Shown here: positions 1 to 10,615 of the stretch, in pieces | Position numbering within the stretch: position 1 is the first letter of the stretch | Layout: each line of letters opens with the position of its first letter | Source: Blastopirellula marina | GTDB taxonomy: Bacteria; Planctomycetota; Planctomycetia; Pirellulales; Thermoguttaceae | Length of the DNA stretch: 33,733 bases | Assembly (NCBI GenBank): GCA_020721965.1 | Contig: DYLS01000046.1 | Location: 1-33,733, forward strand | Direction: 5' to 3' | Notes under the pieces: generated by a model | The model's database searches: none | Told to the model about the DNA's origin: nothing | What the model saw: only the letters and a program-made list of their open reading frames with translations | Program-made: the position numbers and the translations under genes

Positions 1-345
1 GAGCGTGCATTACGGCTGCCTTTCGATGGGTATTACCACTGCCAAAGAGGGGAGGCAACCGTGTCATTTTTCGCGGAAGTCGCCGCCGCTTCCGGAAAGC
101 CCAGCGAAGCCGGAAACCCCGGCGATTTCGGAAAGATCTCGGTCAAGAATCCACCGAAATGGCTCACCGGTTGATAGGCCGCCTTACGCTTGCAAACCCT
201 TGTGCCAAGCGTCAAACTAACGTCAACGCGCTAGCGTCAACGCCCCGGCTGGGACGCGACCACGCCGTGCAGTCTGCTGGCGAGTCGCTTGTCCAAGGCG
301 GGACGGTCGGCTGTCGTGTGCACCTCAAACCTGGGAGGCCTCATC
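1..345. other. Leading stretch with no recognised gene
   Basis: Short frames on both strands give no recognisable protein and no convincing ribosome binding site. The segment probably holds the 5' region of the oxidoreductase that starts at 346, but I see no clear promoter. The window edge cuts off whatever lies to the left. Confidence 0.5.
333..337 (+). promoter_or_regulatory. Ribosome binding site setting the GTG start at 346
   Basis: GGAGG lies 8 bases before a GTG codon at 346. The longer frame with a TTG at 289 has no such site. The GTG start also places the twin-arginine motif close to the N-terminus, as a Tat signal requires. Confidence 0.7.
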
Positions 346-1644
346 GTGGAACTTTCGCGACGCAGAGCTATGCAAACATTCGGATTGAGTGCCATGTCGT
401 GGGCCGCGCCGGCGGTGATTGCCGCTGAGAAAGAGCACGTCTTCCGGACGGCCTTGATTGGATCGGGCTGGTGGGGGATGAATATCCTTCAGGCGGCCGT
501 GGAGTCGCGGCGGTGTGATGTGGTGGCCTTGTGCGACGTGGATGAGAACCAGCTCAACCCCGCGGCTGCCCAGGTGGAGGCGTGGACCGGGAAAACCCCC
601 GTCAAGTACCGAGACTTTCGCGAACTTTTGGAACGCGAAAAGCCGGAAATCGCGGTCGTCGCAACGCCAGACCATTGGCATCCACTGATTACGATCGCCG
701 CCGTTCAGGCCGGGGCCCATGTGTACGTCGAGAAGCCGATCAGCCATACGATTTACGAAGGTCGGGCCATGGTGAAGGCGGCCCGGCAAGTTAATCGCGT
801 GGTCCAGGTGGGAACACATCGCCGCGTTTCGCCGCATTGCATGTCCGCCCAGATGTTTCTCAAGGAAGGCGGGCTGGGCAAGATCGGCATGGTCCGGGCC
901 TTTGTGCATTATCCGGGCGGAACAGGTACTCCCACGCCTGACGCCGACCCGCCCGCCGGCTTGGACTGGGACTTTTGGTGTGGTCCGGCCCCCTTGCGCG
1001 CGTTCAACCCGGCCATTCATCCCAAGGGCTTTCGGCAATTCCTCGACTACGCGAACGGCACACTGGGCGACTGGGGCATTCACTGGATGGACCAGATCCT
1101 CTGGTCGACCGAGGAAAAGTATCCTCGCCGCGTGGCTTCGACGGGCGGCCGGTTTATCCGTCAAACCACCGATGACGCACCTGATACTCAGGTCGTCGAG
1201 TTCGCCTTCGAATCGTTCACCGCCGTTTGGGAGCACCGCCGTTACGGTGGCAACGACGCGGAAAAGCACAACATCGGCTGCTATTTCTACGGAACCGAGG
1301 GGATGCTTCACTTGGGCTGGCTGGACGGTTGGACCTACTATCCCACCAATAAGAGCAAGTCCGTCATCCATGAGGATGCGCAATTGCATGGCAAGGATAA
1401 CCACAACATCCCCGAGCTTTGGGCCGACTTTCTCGACGCTATTGAAAAGCGCCGCCTTCCCGTTTGCGATATCGAAATCGGCCATCGTTCCACGAATATG
1501 AGCCTGCTCGGCATGTTATCCCTAAAGTTGGGCCGCAGTATCACTTGGGACGGCGACAAGGAAGTGATGGTTGGAGACGAAGAGGCCAACAAATTGCTGA
1601 CACGGCAGTATCGCTCGCCGTGGCAATATCCGGACTGGAGCTGA
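346..1644 (+). CDS. Tat-exported Gfo/Idh/MocA family oxidoreductase
   Basis: This is a 432-residue NAD(P)-dependent dehydrogenase-like protein; the family oxidises or epimerises sugars, inositols or their derivatives. Residues 4-27 form a twin-arginine signal (SRRRAMQTFGL, a hydrophobic stretch, then a small-residue site near AIAA), so it should be exported folded. A Rossmann nucleotide-binding loop is visible as GSGWWG (about 39-44), followed by the acidic CDVDE segment. The family EKP motif is at 129-131, and the C-terminal substrate domain contains the DWGIHWMD segment. The GTG start at 346 is chosen from the ribosome binding site. Tat-exported members of this family are abundant in planctomycetes, where they are generally linked to breakdown of complex or modified sugars. 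The substrate cannot be read from sequence, and the downstream DUF1559 gene gives no metabolic clue. Confidence 0.9.
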   Translation: MELSRRRAMQTFGLSAMSWAAPAVIAAEKEHVFRTALIGSGWWGMNILQAAVESRRCDVVALCDVDENQLNPAAAQVEAWTGKTPVKYRDFRELLEREKPEIAVVATPDHWHPLITIAAVQAGAHVYVEKPISHTIYEGRAMVKAARQVNRVVQVGTHRRVSPHCMSAQMFLKEGGLGKIGMVRAFVHYPGGTGTPTPDADPPAGLDWDFWCGPAPLRAFNPAIHPKGFRQFLDYANGTLGDWGIHWMDQILWSTEEKYPRRVASTGGRFIRQTTDDAPDTQVVEFAFESFTAVWEHRRYGGNDAEKHNIGCYFYGTEGMLHLGWLDGWTYYPTNKSKSVIHEDAQLHGKDNHNIPELWADFLDAIEKRRLPVCDIEIGHRSTNMSLLGMLSLKLGRSITWDGDKEVMVGDEEANKLLTRQYRSPWQYPDWS

Positions 1645-1743
1645 TGCTCATCAAATATGGCAGTTCTATAGCGGATCTGGTGCGAGGATCGCTTGAGAGC
1701 CGAACGCAAGGCCGGTATGGGCGCTGCGTTACGAGGTCTTTTC

Positions 1744-1750
1744 GAGGAGG
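1744..1750 (+). promoter_or_regulatory. Ribosome binding site setting the start at 1760
   Basis: GAGGAGG ends directly against an in-frame ATG at 1751, too close to use it, and is 9 bases from the ATG at 1760. The latter is therefore preferred. Confidence 0.65.
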
Positions 1751-1759
1751 ATGACTGAC

Positions 1760-3502
1760 ATGACCCGCACATTGAAAACGATGACTGTATGGCTAGTTAC
1801 AGCAGCCTTGATTCACGGGCACTGGCTGGCCGCTCTCGCTGGCGCCGGCGAAATGGCACCGCTTGCCGTCGCTGCCGCGCCCAAAATCGACCGCGACAAA
1901 CAGCGACCGAGCGAAACGCTGCAAGTGGTGAGCGATGATTCCGCGGGTATCGAACAGTGGCAAGCCGTTGCGGACATAGCTTACCTGCCGCCCGATGCCA
2001 CTGCGGGCATCGTCCTGCACCCGAGCCGCGTCCTCTCGGCGCCGGAGTCCGAATTGCTCCCTTTGGAGGTCATTTCCGCAGCAGGAAAAAAAGAGTGGGG
2101 ATTGGACCCATTGGAGTTGGAATGGGTAGTGGGAACGATCGTAGTCTCGTCGTCCGGCCCACCGATGTTCGGTCTGGTCCTTCGGACCTCCGCACCAGTG
2201 GACGATTCCGCATTGCTGCCATCTCTGAAACGCAACACCGATGCGCAAACCCTGGATGGGCGACCATACTATCGCGCCCAAGACCCCATGATAATGCCAA
2301 GCATCTACCTTCCTGATGATCGGACCGTGATCATCGCTCAAGAGGGAATGTTGCAAAAGATACTGAAGAGCCGCCGTGACACTCAACCCGGGAAAGTGGG
2401 CCGTTTGCTTCAAGAGATGACGCCGCTACCGGATGCCGTGTTAGTCCTGGATTTCGAGCCGTTGCGCCCGCTGGTTCAAGGATTCTTGATGCAGGATCCG
2501 CCACCACCCCAGTTTCGTGCGATCGAAGCGATTCCCGCTCTGGTCCAGACCGCGGAGTTACATGCCGACATCGTCGGATCGCCGCATTTTTATATCGCGC
2601 TTCATGCCAAAAGCGCGGCGGATGCGATGAAACTACAAAATGTGTTATCGGAAATCATGGAGACCGGCAAGCAGACATTGCTCTCGCAACTCCAGGAAGC
2701 GGGATCAGACGACGATCCGATCCGGCTGGCCATGGCACAATATGTCGAACGGCTAGCGGATCGTTACTTTGGCTATCTTCGACCGGAGCGTAAAGGCAAG
2801 GTTGTCTTCAAGGACATTCAGGGCGAGAAAGACATGCAAATGGCGACGATCGGCATCATGGTCGCCTTGATCTTGCCCGCCGTGCAGGCTGCGAGGGAAG
2901 CGGCACGTCGCTCGCAGGCCATGAATAACCTCAAACAACTGGGGCTGGCCCTCCTCAATTATCACGATCTGACCCAGAAGTTCCCGGCGCGGGCAGTCTT
3001 CGACTCGGAAGGACGGCCGCTTCTGAGCTGGCGCATCCAGATTTTGCCGTTTATCGAGTGCAACGACCTGTACGATCAATTCCATCTCGACGAACCGTGG
3101 GACAGCGAGCACAACCGGAAATTGATCCCTTTGATGCCGGAAGTCTTCGCAAATCCCAGCGCCCCTCAGGAGCCGGGAAAAGCGCATTATCTCGGCCTCG
3201 TCGGCCCTGGCACGTTATTCGAAGGGTCGGAGGGCCACGCCTTCCGCGATATCACTGACGGGACGAGCAATAGCATTATGCTGGTGGAAGTGAATCCGGA
3301 TCGGGCCGTGATTTGGACTAAGCCCGAGGACATCCCCTTCGACCCCGAAAACCCGCTCGACGGTTTGGGAAACGCTCATCCCGGCGGTTTCAACGTCCTT
3401 TTTTGCGATGGTTCCGTGCGGTTCATTTCGGAAACCATCGACCGCGAGGTGTTTCGCCGCATGGCGACCATCGGCGATGGCAAACCTTTAGGAGATTTCT
3501 GA
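1760..3502 (+). CDS. DUF1559 protein with a large N-terminal extension
   Basis: The 580-residue product starts with a hydrophobic signal-like segment (about 8-30). About 330 residues follow that I do not recognise. At about 361-400 comes the hallmark DUF1559 stretch: a hydrophobic run ending [17 protein letters not shown], then [15 protein letters not shown]. The C-terminus carries the family's H-X9-DG signature, with His540 and Asp550-Gly551 ([13 protein letters not shown]). In ordinary DUF1559 proteins the pilin-like hydrophobic helix is at the very N-terminus behind a prepilin cleavage site. Here it is internal and lacks the G-F-T-L-V-E motif, so pilin-type processing is unlikely. DUF1559 proteins are hugely expanded in planctomycetes and presumed to be surface or periplasmic; their function is unknown. 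The N-terminal part may fold as a separate domain exposed outside the inner membrane. Confidence 0.88.
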   Translation: MTRTLKTMTVWLVTAALIHGHWLAALAGAGEMAPLAVAAAPKIDRDKQRPSETLQVVSDDSAGIEQWQAVADIAYLPPDATAGIVLHPSRVLSAPESELLPLEVISAAGKKEWGLDPLELEWVVGTIVVSSSGPPMFGLVLRTSAPVDDSALLPSLKRNTDAQTLDGRPYYRAQDPMIMPSIYLPDDRTVIIAQEGMLQKILKSRRDTQPGKVGRLLQEMTPLPDAVLVLDFEPLRPLVQGFLMQDPPPPQFRAIEAIPALVQTAELHADIVGSPHFYIALHAKSAADAMKLQNVLSEIMETGKQTLLSQLQEAGSDDDPIRLAMAQYVERLADRYFGYLRPERKGKVVFKDIQGEKDMQMATIGIMVALILPAVQAAREAARRSQAMNNLKQLGLALLNYHDLTQKFPARAVFDSEGRPLLSWRIQILPFIECNDLYDQFHLDEPWDSEHNRKLIPLMPEVFANPSAPQEPGKAHYLGLVGPGTLFEGSEGHAFRDITDGTSNSIMLVEVNPDRAVIWTKPEDIPFDPENPLDGLGNAHPGGFNVLFCDGSVRFISETIDREVFRRMATIGDGKPLGDF

Positions 3503-3616
3503 GCGGACGAAACCGGCCTTTCCCGGGAAGAAACAAAGACGACGGCGATGCCCCACGATCGGGTCCGCCGCGATTGACTTCCACGACGACATTTCGGGCG
3601 GACGGCCCGCGAGTAA

Positions 3617-5755
<2,139 letters not shown>

Positions 5756-5898
5756 ATTTTCGCGATTGCCACTCGGATTCCTCATGCCTCGCAACGGTTG
5801 CGGGCGGTCAAGCCTTCGCGATTTGCCAGCCCCTCCGATATTCGCACAAAATCGCCGCGCTCTCCATCCCTGCAAGCGAGAGTCAGCCCTTACTCGAT

Positions 5899-6786
5899 TC
5901 AAGCCTCGTTCCAGCACCTTCGAAGATAGTCCCGGGCTTCGGCCAGGGCAGCGATCATTGCGTCCGGTTCTGGTTCACCGTGCATGAAGGGGTTGACACA
6001 GCCGCGATATCCGATGCTCCGCAGAGCTAGCAACCACGGCCGAAAGTCAGCAGGTCCGTGGCCGGGGAGCTGCTGGATCCCCTCGGCCTTTTGCCAGGCA
6101 TAGAAATAAAGCAATTGGCGGCCACAAATCCGAATCGCCTGGGCCACGTCCTCCCCGCGGGCCTGAATGTGGTACGGGGCCAAAGCGATCCCCAATCGTG
6201 GGTGCCGATTCAGGTCGGTGAAGACCTTCAGGCTCTCGCACGAGTCGAGCAGTGACTGTCCATGATTTTCGATGGCCAAGTACGAGTCGTACTTTTCCGC
6301 CAAGTCCAGCTCGGGACGCAGAGAATCGAGAAACGCTGTCATGCAGGGAGCCAAGTCGGCTGGCTCGCATGGCTTGGTACTACCGCGAATGGCTACGCCC
6401 CCGCCGCATTGTCCCAATAGCTCCGCATACTTGGGATAGCCACCGACATAGACAGAAAAGGCGTAAAGCTCCAGCCCCAAGGAGTGGAGTATCTCCAACA
6501 GCCTCGCAGCACCCAACCTGTTCTGCACGTCGTCCAAGTGGGGACAGCCCGCATACGCCGACCAAACGTCAATGGCATCAAACCCCAGCTCCGCGATCTT
6601 GCGGCAAGCTACCTCGATCGGCAATCGCGAAAAGTTAATCGAGGAGGCCGAGAGCCGAAGCTGCGGACGCTCGGGCGGCGTATCCGGCACCTTTGCAAGC
6701 CCCCGGGAGAACGGCACCGAAACGAGCGTCCCAACCGAGACGGCTTGCAAGACAGCTCGCCGCGATAACTTGAGAGGTTGACTCAT
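5899..6786 (-). CDS. Tat-exported xylose-isomerase-like TIM-barrel protein
   Basis: The 295-residue product belongs to the sugar phosphate isomerase/epimerase (AP-endonuclease 2-like) TIM-barrel superfamily. The N-terminus is a twin-arginine signal (LSRRAVLQAVSVGTLVSVPF) ending near residue 30. Barrel-type motifs include LGFDAIDVW (strand 2 region), LGLELYAFSVYVGG and the metal-site-like YLAIENHG, whose Glu resembles the conserved metal ligand. A later ligand candidate is in GPADFRPWL, and MHGEPEPD lies near the end. The ATG has AGAGG about 10 bases upstream. The gene converges on ligA and diverges from the photolyase gene. A family A repeat starts only 20 bases upstream of the start codon, so the leader and probably the promoter lie in or across that repeat. 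Substrate unknown; the fold assignment is firm, the reaction is not. Confidence 0.85.
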   Translation of the reverse strand: MSQPLKLSRRAVLQAVSVGTLVSVPFSRGLAKVPDTPPERPQLRLSASSINFSRLPIEVACRKIAELGFDAIDVWSAYAGCPHLDDVQNRLGAARLLEILHSLGLELYAFSVYVGGYPKYAELLGQCGGGVAIRGSTKPCEPADLAPCMTAFLDSLRPELDLAEKYDSYLAIENHGQSLLDSCESLKVFTDLNRHPRLGIALAPYHIQARGEDVAQAIRICGRQLLYFYAWQKAEGIQQLPGHGPADFRPWLLALRSIGYRGCVNPFMHGEPEPDAMIAALAEARDYLRRCWNEA

Positions 6787-6805
6787 TTTTGGGGCCTCTT
6801 GCGTA

Positions 6806-6910
6806 CTACAGCGCAGGGTTGTTTGCTTGGCTCAACAGCTCGTGATGGGACATCATGCCCCGCAACATACGCTAGGCGCTTCATGCAATCACGTGGACTT
6901 TGCGCCGCAG
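6806..6910 (-). repeat. Family A dispersed repeat, copy 1
   Basis: This 105-base segment begins CTACAGCGCA on the plus strand and ends TTTGCGCCGCAG, giving inverted ends. Its reverse complement aligns along its whole length with the copy at 33571-33677, sharing for example GCGCAAAGTCC at one end, TTGCATGA, a central ATG(T/C)G(C/A)G(G/A)GGC-like block, TGTTGA(G/A)CCAA and CAACCCTGCG at the other end. Treating the two ends as RNA, the terminal ten bases pair completely if two G-U wobbles are allowed. It ends 20 bases from the start codon of the isomerase-like gene. Confidence 0.75.
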
Positions 6911-7343
6911 TATTGCGTCCCAGTACAAGGTGATGGTAAAGACGCTAGATGGTCTCCCGCTGGATGGCCCCCGAAGGAGTGATGTCCCCGTAACACAGCC
7001 CAATGTACGTGCCCGAACGCAGCCGAGTCAAGCTGCCCACCCGGTTTCGTCGTTGAGCACGAATTACCGTGATGGTGGCGCATCGTGAATGTGGTACACA
7101 TCTGGTCGGGTCTTTTCCCGCGCGTGGTTGAGATCGGGGCCTCGGGCTATTGCTGCTTCGAGGCATTGGCGGTCTCAATCGCAGGAGGACATCACAGCGG
7201 GTTGAAGTCCTGGTGGGTAAAATATCGGTAGCACTGTTGGCATCATTGGGACCGTCGATCGGCGTCCCTGGTCACGCGCACTATTGCGTCGGGATTCCTC
7301 CGATGGCACAAGGACCAAGGGGCTTTCGTCGAGAGGCACGTTC

Positions 7344-7349
7344 AGGGAG
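7344..7349 (+). promoter_or_regulatory. Ribosome binding site setting the photolyase start at 7356
   Basis: AGGGAG lies 6 bases before the ATG at 7356. The frame is open 24 codons further upstream, but the family N-terminus (a short polar lead into VVWFRRDLR) begins here. Confidence 0.75.
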
Positions 7350-7355
7350 CTTCTC

Positions 7356-8795
7356 ATGAACGGGTCTGTGGTTTGGTTCCGCCGCGATCTCCGGGTAACA
7401 GACAATCCCGCTCTGCTGGCGGCTGCCGCCCGAGGTGGCCCTGTGGTCGGGCTTTTTGTCTGGGCACCCGAGGAAGAGGGCGATTGGCCGCCCGGGTCTG
7501 CATCCCGCTGGTGGCTGCACCACTCACTCCAACGGCTCGATGCATCGCTTCGGGAACGCGGGTCTCGATTGATATTGCGGCGAGGACCAACCCTCGACGC
7601 GATTCCAAATGTGTTGCGGAGCTGCCATTGCGATGCTGTGTTTTGGAACCGACTTTACGATCCGGACATCGTTCAAAGAGATATTGGGATCAAGCAACGT
7701 CTGCGCGAGTGCGAAGTCCGCGCAGAGAGTTTCAATGGGTCACTGTTGCTGGAGCCTTGGGAACTCCGCAGCGTCAGCGTCGCACCGTACCAAATATTCA
7801 CCCCTTTCTGGAAAGCGTGCCTCGCGCGCCTTGCGCCCGACCGGCCGCGGCCCGCTCCCGAGCGACTTCCAGGGATGTCTCGCTGGCCCGACTCGCTGGC
7901 CGTATCCGACTTGAAATTGGAACCCGAGATCGACTGGGCGGCAGGGTTGCGCGCGGCATGGACTCCTGGCGAAGAAGGGGGAGCCTTTGCTCTAAGGCGG
8001 TTCCTCGAGGAGGGGTTAGCGCACTACGCCGATGAACGAAACCGACCTGATAAACCGAGCACCTCGCGATTGTCGCCGCACCTGCACTTTGGCGAAATCA
8101 GCACACGTCAAGTTTGGCACGCCGTGCATCACCAGGGTCACTCCAATTGCGATGAGAAAATCGACGACAACGTTCGCGTCTTTCTGAGTGAATTGGGGTG
8201 GCGTGAGTTTGCCCATCATTTGCTCTATCATTTCCCACATTCGTCCCATGCTCCGCTACGCGAGGAGTTTCGCCGTTTCCCGTGGCAGACCAACGTGGCA
8301 CACTTGAAGGCCTGGCAGCGTGGTCGAACGGGTTACCCCATCGTGGACGCGGGTATGCGAGAGCTTTGGCAAACCGGATGGATGCACAATCGGGTTCGGA
8401 TGATCGTGGCGTCGTTTCTGGTCAAGCACCTCCTGATCCCGTGGACGGAAGGTGCCAAATGGTTTTGGGACACCTTGGTCGACGCCGATCTGGCCAACAA
8501 TACCCTGGGGTGGCAGTGGACGGCGGGATGCGCGGCCGACGCAGCTCCATATTTTCGCGTCTTTAATCCCATCCTTCAGGGCCAGAACTTCGATCCCGAC
8601 GGCCATTATGTGCGACGTTGGGTCCCTGAATTGCGTGCTGTCCCCACACAATGTATCCACTGCCCTTGGAAAATGCCGAATGATGTGGAGAGCAAGGCCC
8701 GGCTATCATTCGGAAAAGACTACCCGCCGCCAATAGTGGAGCATGATCAATCGCGGATTCGAGCGTTAGAGGCTTGGAACACGATCAAGAAATAA
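7356..8795 (+). CDS. phrB: Deoxyribodipyrimidine photolyase (class I CPD type)
   Basis: The 479-residue flavoprotein uses blue light to split cyclobutane pyrimidine dimers in DNA. The N-terminal antenna domain opens with VVWFRRDLRVTDNPAL. The C-terminal FAD domain shows TSRLSPHLHFGEIS (FAD phosphate contact region), FLSELGWREFAHHLL, GYPIVDAGMRELWQTGWMHNRVRM and DADLANNTLGWQWTAG, the last containing the Asn expected near flavin N5. Length and motif order match class I bacterial CPD photolyases. Tryptophans typical of the electron-transfer chain are present. A cryptochrome-like or 6-4 activity cannot be excluded from sequence alone, but these motifs favour CPD repair. It lies upstream of a secreted TPR gene and appears to be a single-gene unit. 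Confidence 0.95.
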   Translation: MNGSVVWFRRDLRVTDNPALLAAAARGGPVVGLFVWAPEEEGDWPPGSASRWWLHHSLQRLDASLRERGSRLILRRGPTLDAIPNVLRSCHCDAVFWNRLYDPDIVQRDIGIKQRLRECEVRAESFNGSLLLEPWELRSVSVAPYQIFTPFWKACLARLAPDRPRPAPERLPGMSRWPDSLAVSDLKLEPEIDWAAGLRAAWTPGEEGGAFALRRFLEEGLAHYADERNRPDKPSTSRLSPHLHFGEISTRQVWHAVHHQGHSNCDEKIDDNVRVFLSELGWREFAHHLLYHFPHSSHAPLREEFRRFPWQTNVAHLKAWQRGRTGYPIVDAGMRELWQTGWMHNRVRMIVASFLVKHLLIPWTEGAKWFWDTLVDADLANNTLGWQWTAGCAADAAPYFRVFNPILQGQNFDPDGHYVRRWVPELRAVPTQCIHCPWKMPNDVESKARLSFGKDYPPPIVEHDQSRIRALEAWNTIKK

Positions 8796-8981
8796 CCACT
8801 GGGCGGGGCACACGGTTTATTACGCTAGTAAGCGACTTCTTTCGTAATCGCGACTCCCTTGGCTCGACCGGTTTGCGTACAATAAGGAAGGAGTAAACAC
8901 AGCCAAGAATAAGCCTCTCTGAGCGAATTACCCATGCCACAATGCGGCGTCTTCGTCGCGCAATCGGTTCGGATTAGCGAC

Positions 8982-8987
8982 AGGAGG
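8982..8987 (+). promoter_or_regulatory. Strong ribosome binding site for the ATG at 8995
   Basis: AGGAGG is 7 bases before the ATG at 8995. It favours this start over the internal ATG at 9088, although the latter would give a more conventional signal peptide. Confidence 0.7.
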
Positions 8988-8994
8988 GGCTTCC

Positions 8995-10065
8995 ATGAGC
9001 GGGCAACCCTCTTTGGCAGGCCGGTGGCTCGCCTCTTCAGGCAGACCATCGGCACGTCCGGTTCCTTCGCCGAACGGATTATCCCTCATGTTCTTTAGAA
9101 TGGGCTTGGCGTGGGCCCTGGCTGGTACTCTGATTTTGGGCGTTCTATTCCCTGCTCATGCGGAGTCCGGCGGCAACTCCCGTCACGCATACGGCTCGGA
9201 AAACTCCGCGTCGGCTGACCACCCTTGTCGGCTGTACGGACCCATTTATGTCATGCCGCCGATCGGTTATCCCCACGTTTATTCTTATTCAACGGTAATC
9301 CCCGGCCCTGTGCCTCACGCATTTTACTACCGCCAAGAGACGTTTTGGTCCTGGCAATGGGGCGACGGGGGCTCGAACGGTCCCGGCCGCATACGCGCGG
9401 TACCGTACACGTTTTACCAATGGCAAGCCGTACCTTTGATTACGGTCTTTCCTCTGCCGGGACTACCCATCGGCCCGATCCAGCGGCCGCGCCCATCGAT
9501 TCCCCACCAGGCTGCACCGCGGCAACCGGCGAACGCGGTTGCCGGTCTGGACGGCCGGGTAATGGGGGCAGCCATCCCAAACCACAATCCCGCCGGCGAC
9601 CGAATGCGCGAAGCCGCATCGCAATTCATGGAAAATGGAGATCGCCTGTTCCACGAGGGCCAGTATCGCGAGGCGTACGCCCAATACCGGAGTGCCGCCA
9701 AAGCCTCGCCGGCATTCGCCGCGGCCTATTTCCGGCAGGTCTTCGCGCTCACGGCGATCGGGGCCTATGATTTGGCTGTGCAAGCTGCCAAGAGAGGGTT
9801 GCAGCTCGATCCCGCTTGGCCGCACCACGCACTCCGGCTTTCCACGCTGTACGGCGGTGGGGACGCGGCAAAGCGCGAGCACTTCGCCCGGCTGGCCGAG
9901 GCCGTCCAGAATGCCCCGCACAACGGCGACCTACTCTTCCTGCTCGGCGTGATGCTCTACTTCGACGACCGAGCCGCCGAATCACAAACCTTCTTCGCGC
10001 AGGCGTTGCCTCTTTTGGCAGGGGCGGATCAGCACGTTCGACTCTTTCTCGAACGACGGCCTTGA
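8995..10065 (+). CDS. Secreted tetratricopeptide-repeat protein
   Basis: The 356-residue protein has a long polar N-region, a hydrophobic core at about 36-52 (MGLAWALAGTLILGVLF) and an AHA-ES signal-peptidase-like site near residue 56. The next 140 residues are rich in Pro, Tyr, Gly and aromatic residues and have no clear fold. From about residue 207 to the end are two to four TPR-like helical pairs, for example NGDRLFHEGQYREAYAQYRSAAKASP, AYDLAVQAAKRGLQLDP and the LLFLLGVMLYFDDRAAESQTFFAQAL segment. TPR units mediate protein-protein contacts, so a periplasmic scaffold role is plausible. The N-region before the hydrophobic core is unusually long for a Sec signal, so the protein might remain anchored. 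No partner can be named from neighbours. Confidence 0.8.
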   Translation: MSGQPSLAGRWLASSGRPSARPVPSPNGLSLMFFRMGLAWALAGTLILGVLFPAHAESGGNSRHAYGSENSASADHPCRLYGPIYVMPPIGYPHVYSYSTVIPGPVPHAFYYRQETFWSWQWGDGGSNGPGRIRAVPYTFYQWQAVPLITVFPLPGLPIGPIQRPRPSIPHQAAPRQPANAVAGLDGRVMGAAIPNHNPAGDRMREAASQFMENGDRLFHEGQYREAYAQYRSAAKASPAFAAAYFRQVFALTAIGAYDLAVQAAKRGLQLDPAWPHHALRLSTLYGGGDAAKREHFARLAEAVQNAPHNGDLLFLLGVMLYFDDRAAESQTFFAQALPLLAGADQHVRLFLERRP

Positions 10066-10244
10066 CCTCATTTGGTTGTACCCGCGATGTCGCGAGGCGT
10101 ACCGCCGCCATTGCACACCACTATACGCGGTGCCCAGAGGTCCATGTGAATGCTATAGGTTGTGCCTCAATGGGCGTGTGCAATGAGAGTAGGCCGCCGG
10201 GCGATGTCGTGGCCGGACTAGATTTCCGCTCCAGGACTTGTGCT

Positions 10245-10347
10245 CGACAGCGCAACGTTGTTTGCTTGGTTCAACACCGTGTGGTGAGGCAACATGACGC
10301 GTCGCAATCGATGCTGCGCCCGTCATGCAACTGGACTTTTGCAAAGT
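10245..10347 (-). repeat. Family A dispersed repeat, copy 2
   Basis: Read on the minus strand it aligns with copy 1 and with the 33.6 kb copy: TTGCATGA near the start, GCGACGCGTCATG in the middle, GGTGTTGAACCAAGCAAACAA towards the end, and TTGCGCTGTCG instead of TGCGCTGTAG at the end. The 13-base middle block is identical to part of the 24.2 kb copy. Its distal end runs into the terminal repeat of a family B element. Confidence 0.7.
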
Positions 10348-10501
10348 GCTCGATCCCCCTCTGAGAGAGGGTCACAAACTGAAGTACTGGGCAATCCAGC
10401 GAAACAAGGAAAGCTATTTTTATGGGAAATAGCCTTCGCCGTACCATCTCTCCATGGAATGGGCGAGCTTGTGACCCCAAATTGCAATAGTCCAGATGCA
10501 A
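10326..10501 (+). mobile_element. Family B MITE-like element, copy 1
   Basis: The element is about 176 bases long. Its ends are TGCAACTGGACTTTTGCAA and, inverted, TGCATCTGGACTATTGCAA, matching at 17 of 19 positions. The interior aligns with the copy at 32331-32507: GGAAAGCT(A/G)TTTT, GCC(T/C)TCGCC, ATCTCTC and GTGACCCCAA(A/G)TTGCAA(T/A)AG. No transposase is encoded. It would be a non-autonomous element or a mobile regulatory repeat. Confidence 0.65.
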
Positions 10502-10615
10502 GAAAGCAAACCTTGCGCGGTCGTCTCAAGTACCCTGGAAAGAACTCATCTCGTGGAAGGAACTCAACTCGGGCTACGCAGGGATAGCGCCTCCTCGGCA
10601 AGCTCGCACCGAAAT

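Larger units (their letters stand above)
6787..7355. other. Divergent intergenic region with a family A repeat
   Basis: This 569-base gap separates the isomerase-like gene and the photolyase gene, which point away from each other. The 6806-6910 part is a family A repeat. I find no supported coding frame in the remainder; the frames present lack family resemblance and proper ribosome binding sites. Promoters for both flanking genes must lie here, but I cannot place them with confidence. Confidence 0.6.
10066..10615. other. Convergent intergenic region filled by two repeat elements
   Basis: This 550-base gap lies between the ends of the TPR gene and the zinc-ribbon gene. It contains a family A copy (10245-10347) overlapping a family B copy (10326-10501). 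Near 10078-10102 is a short symmetric sequence (CGCGA/TCGCG inside GTAC/GTAC) that could form a hairpin, but it lacks a T-run. No coding frame in the gap is supported. Confidence 0.6.

Noticed and set aside
325-1485. A 386-codon open frame on the minus strand
   Set aside because: It lies opposite the well-supported oxidoreductase gene, has no family resemblance, and its residue mix is that of an antisense shadow in G+C-rich DNA.
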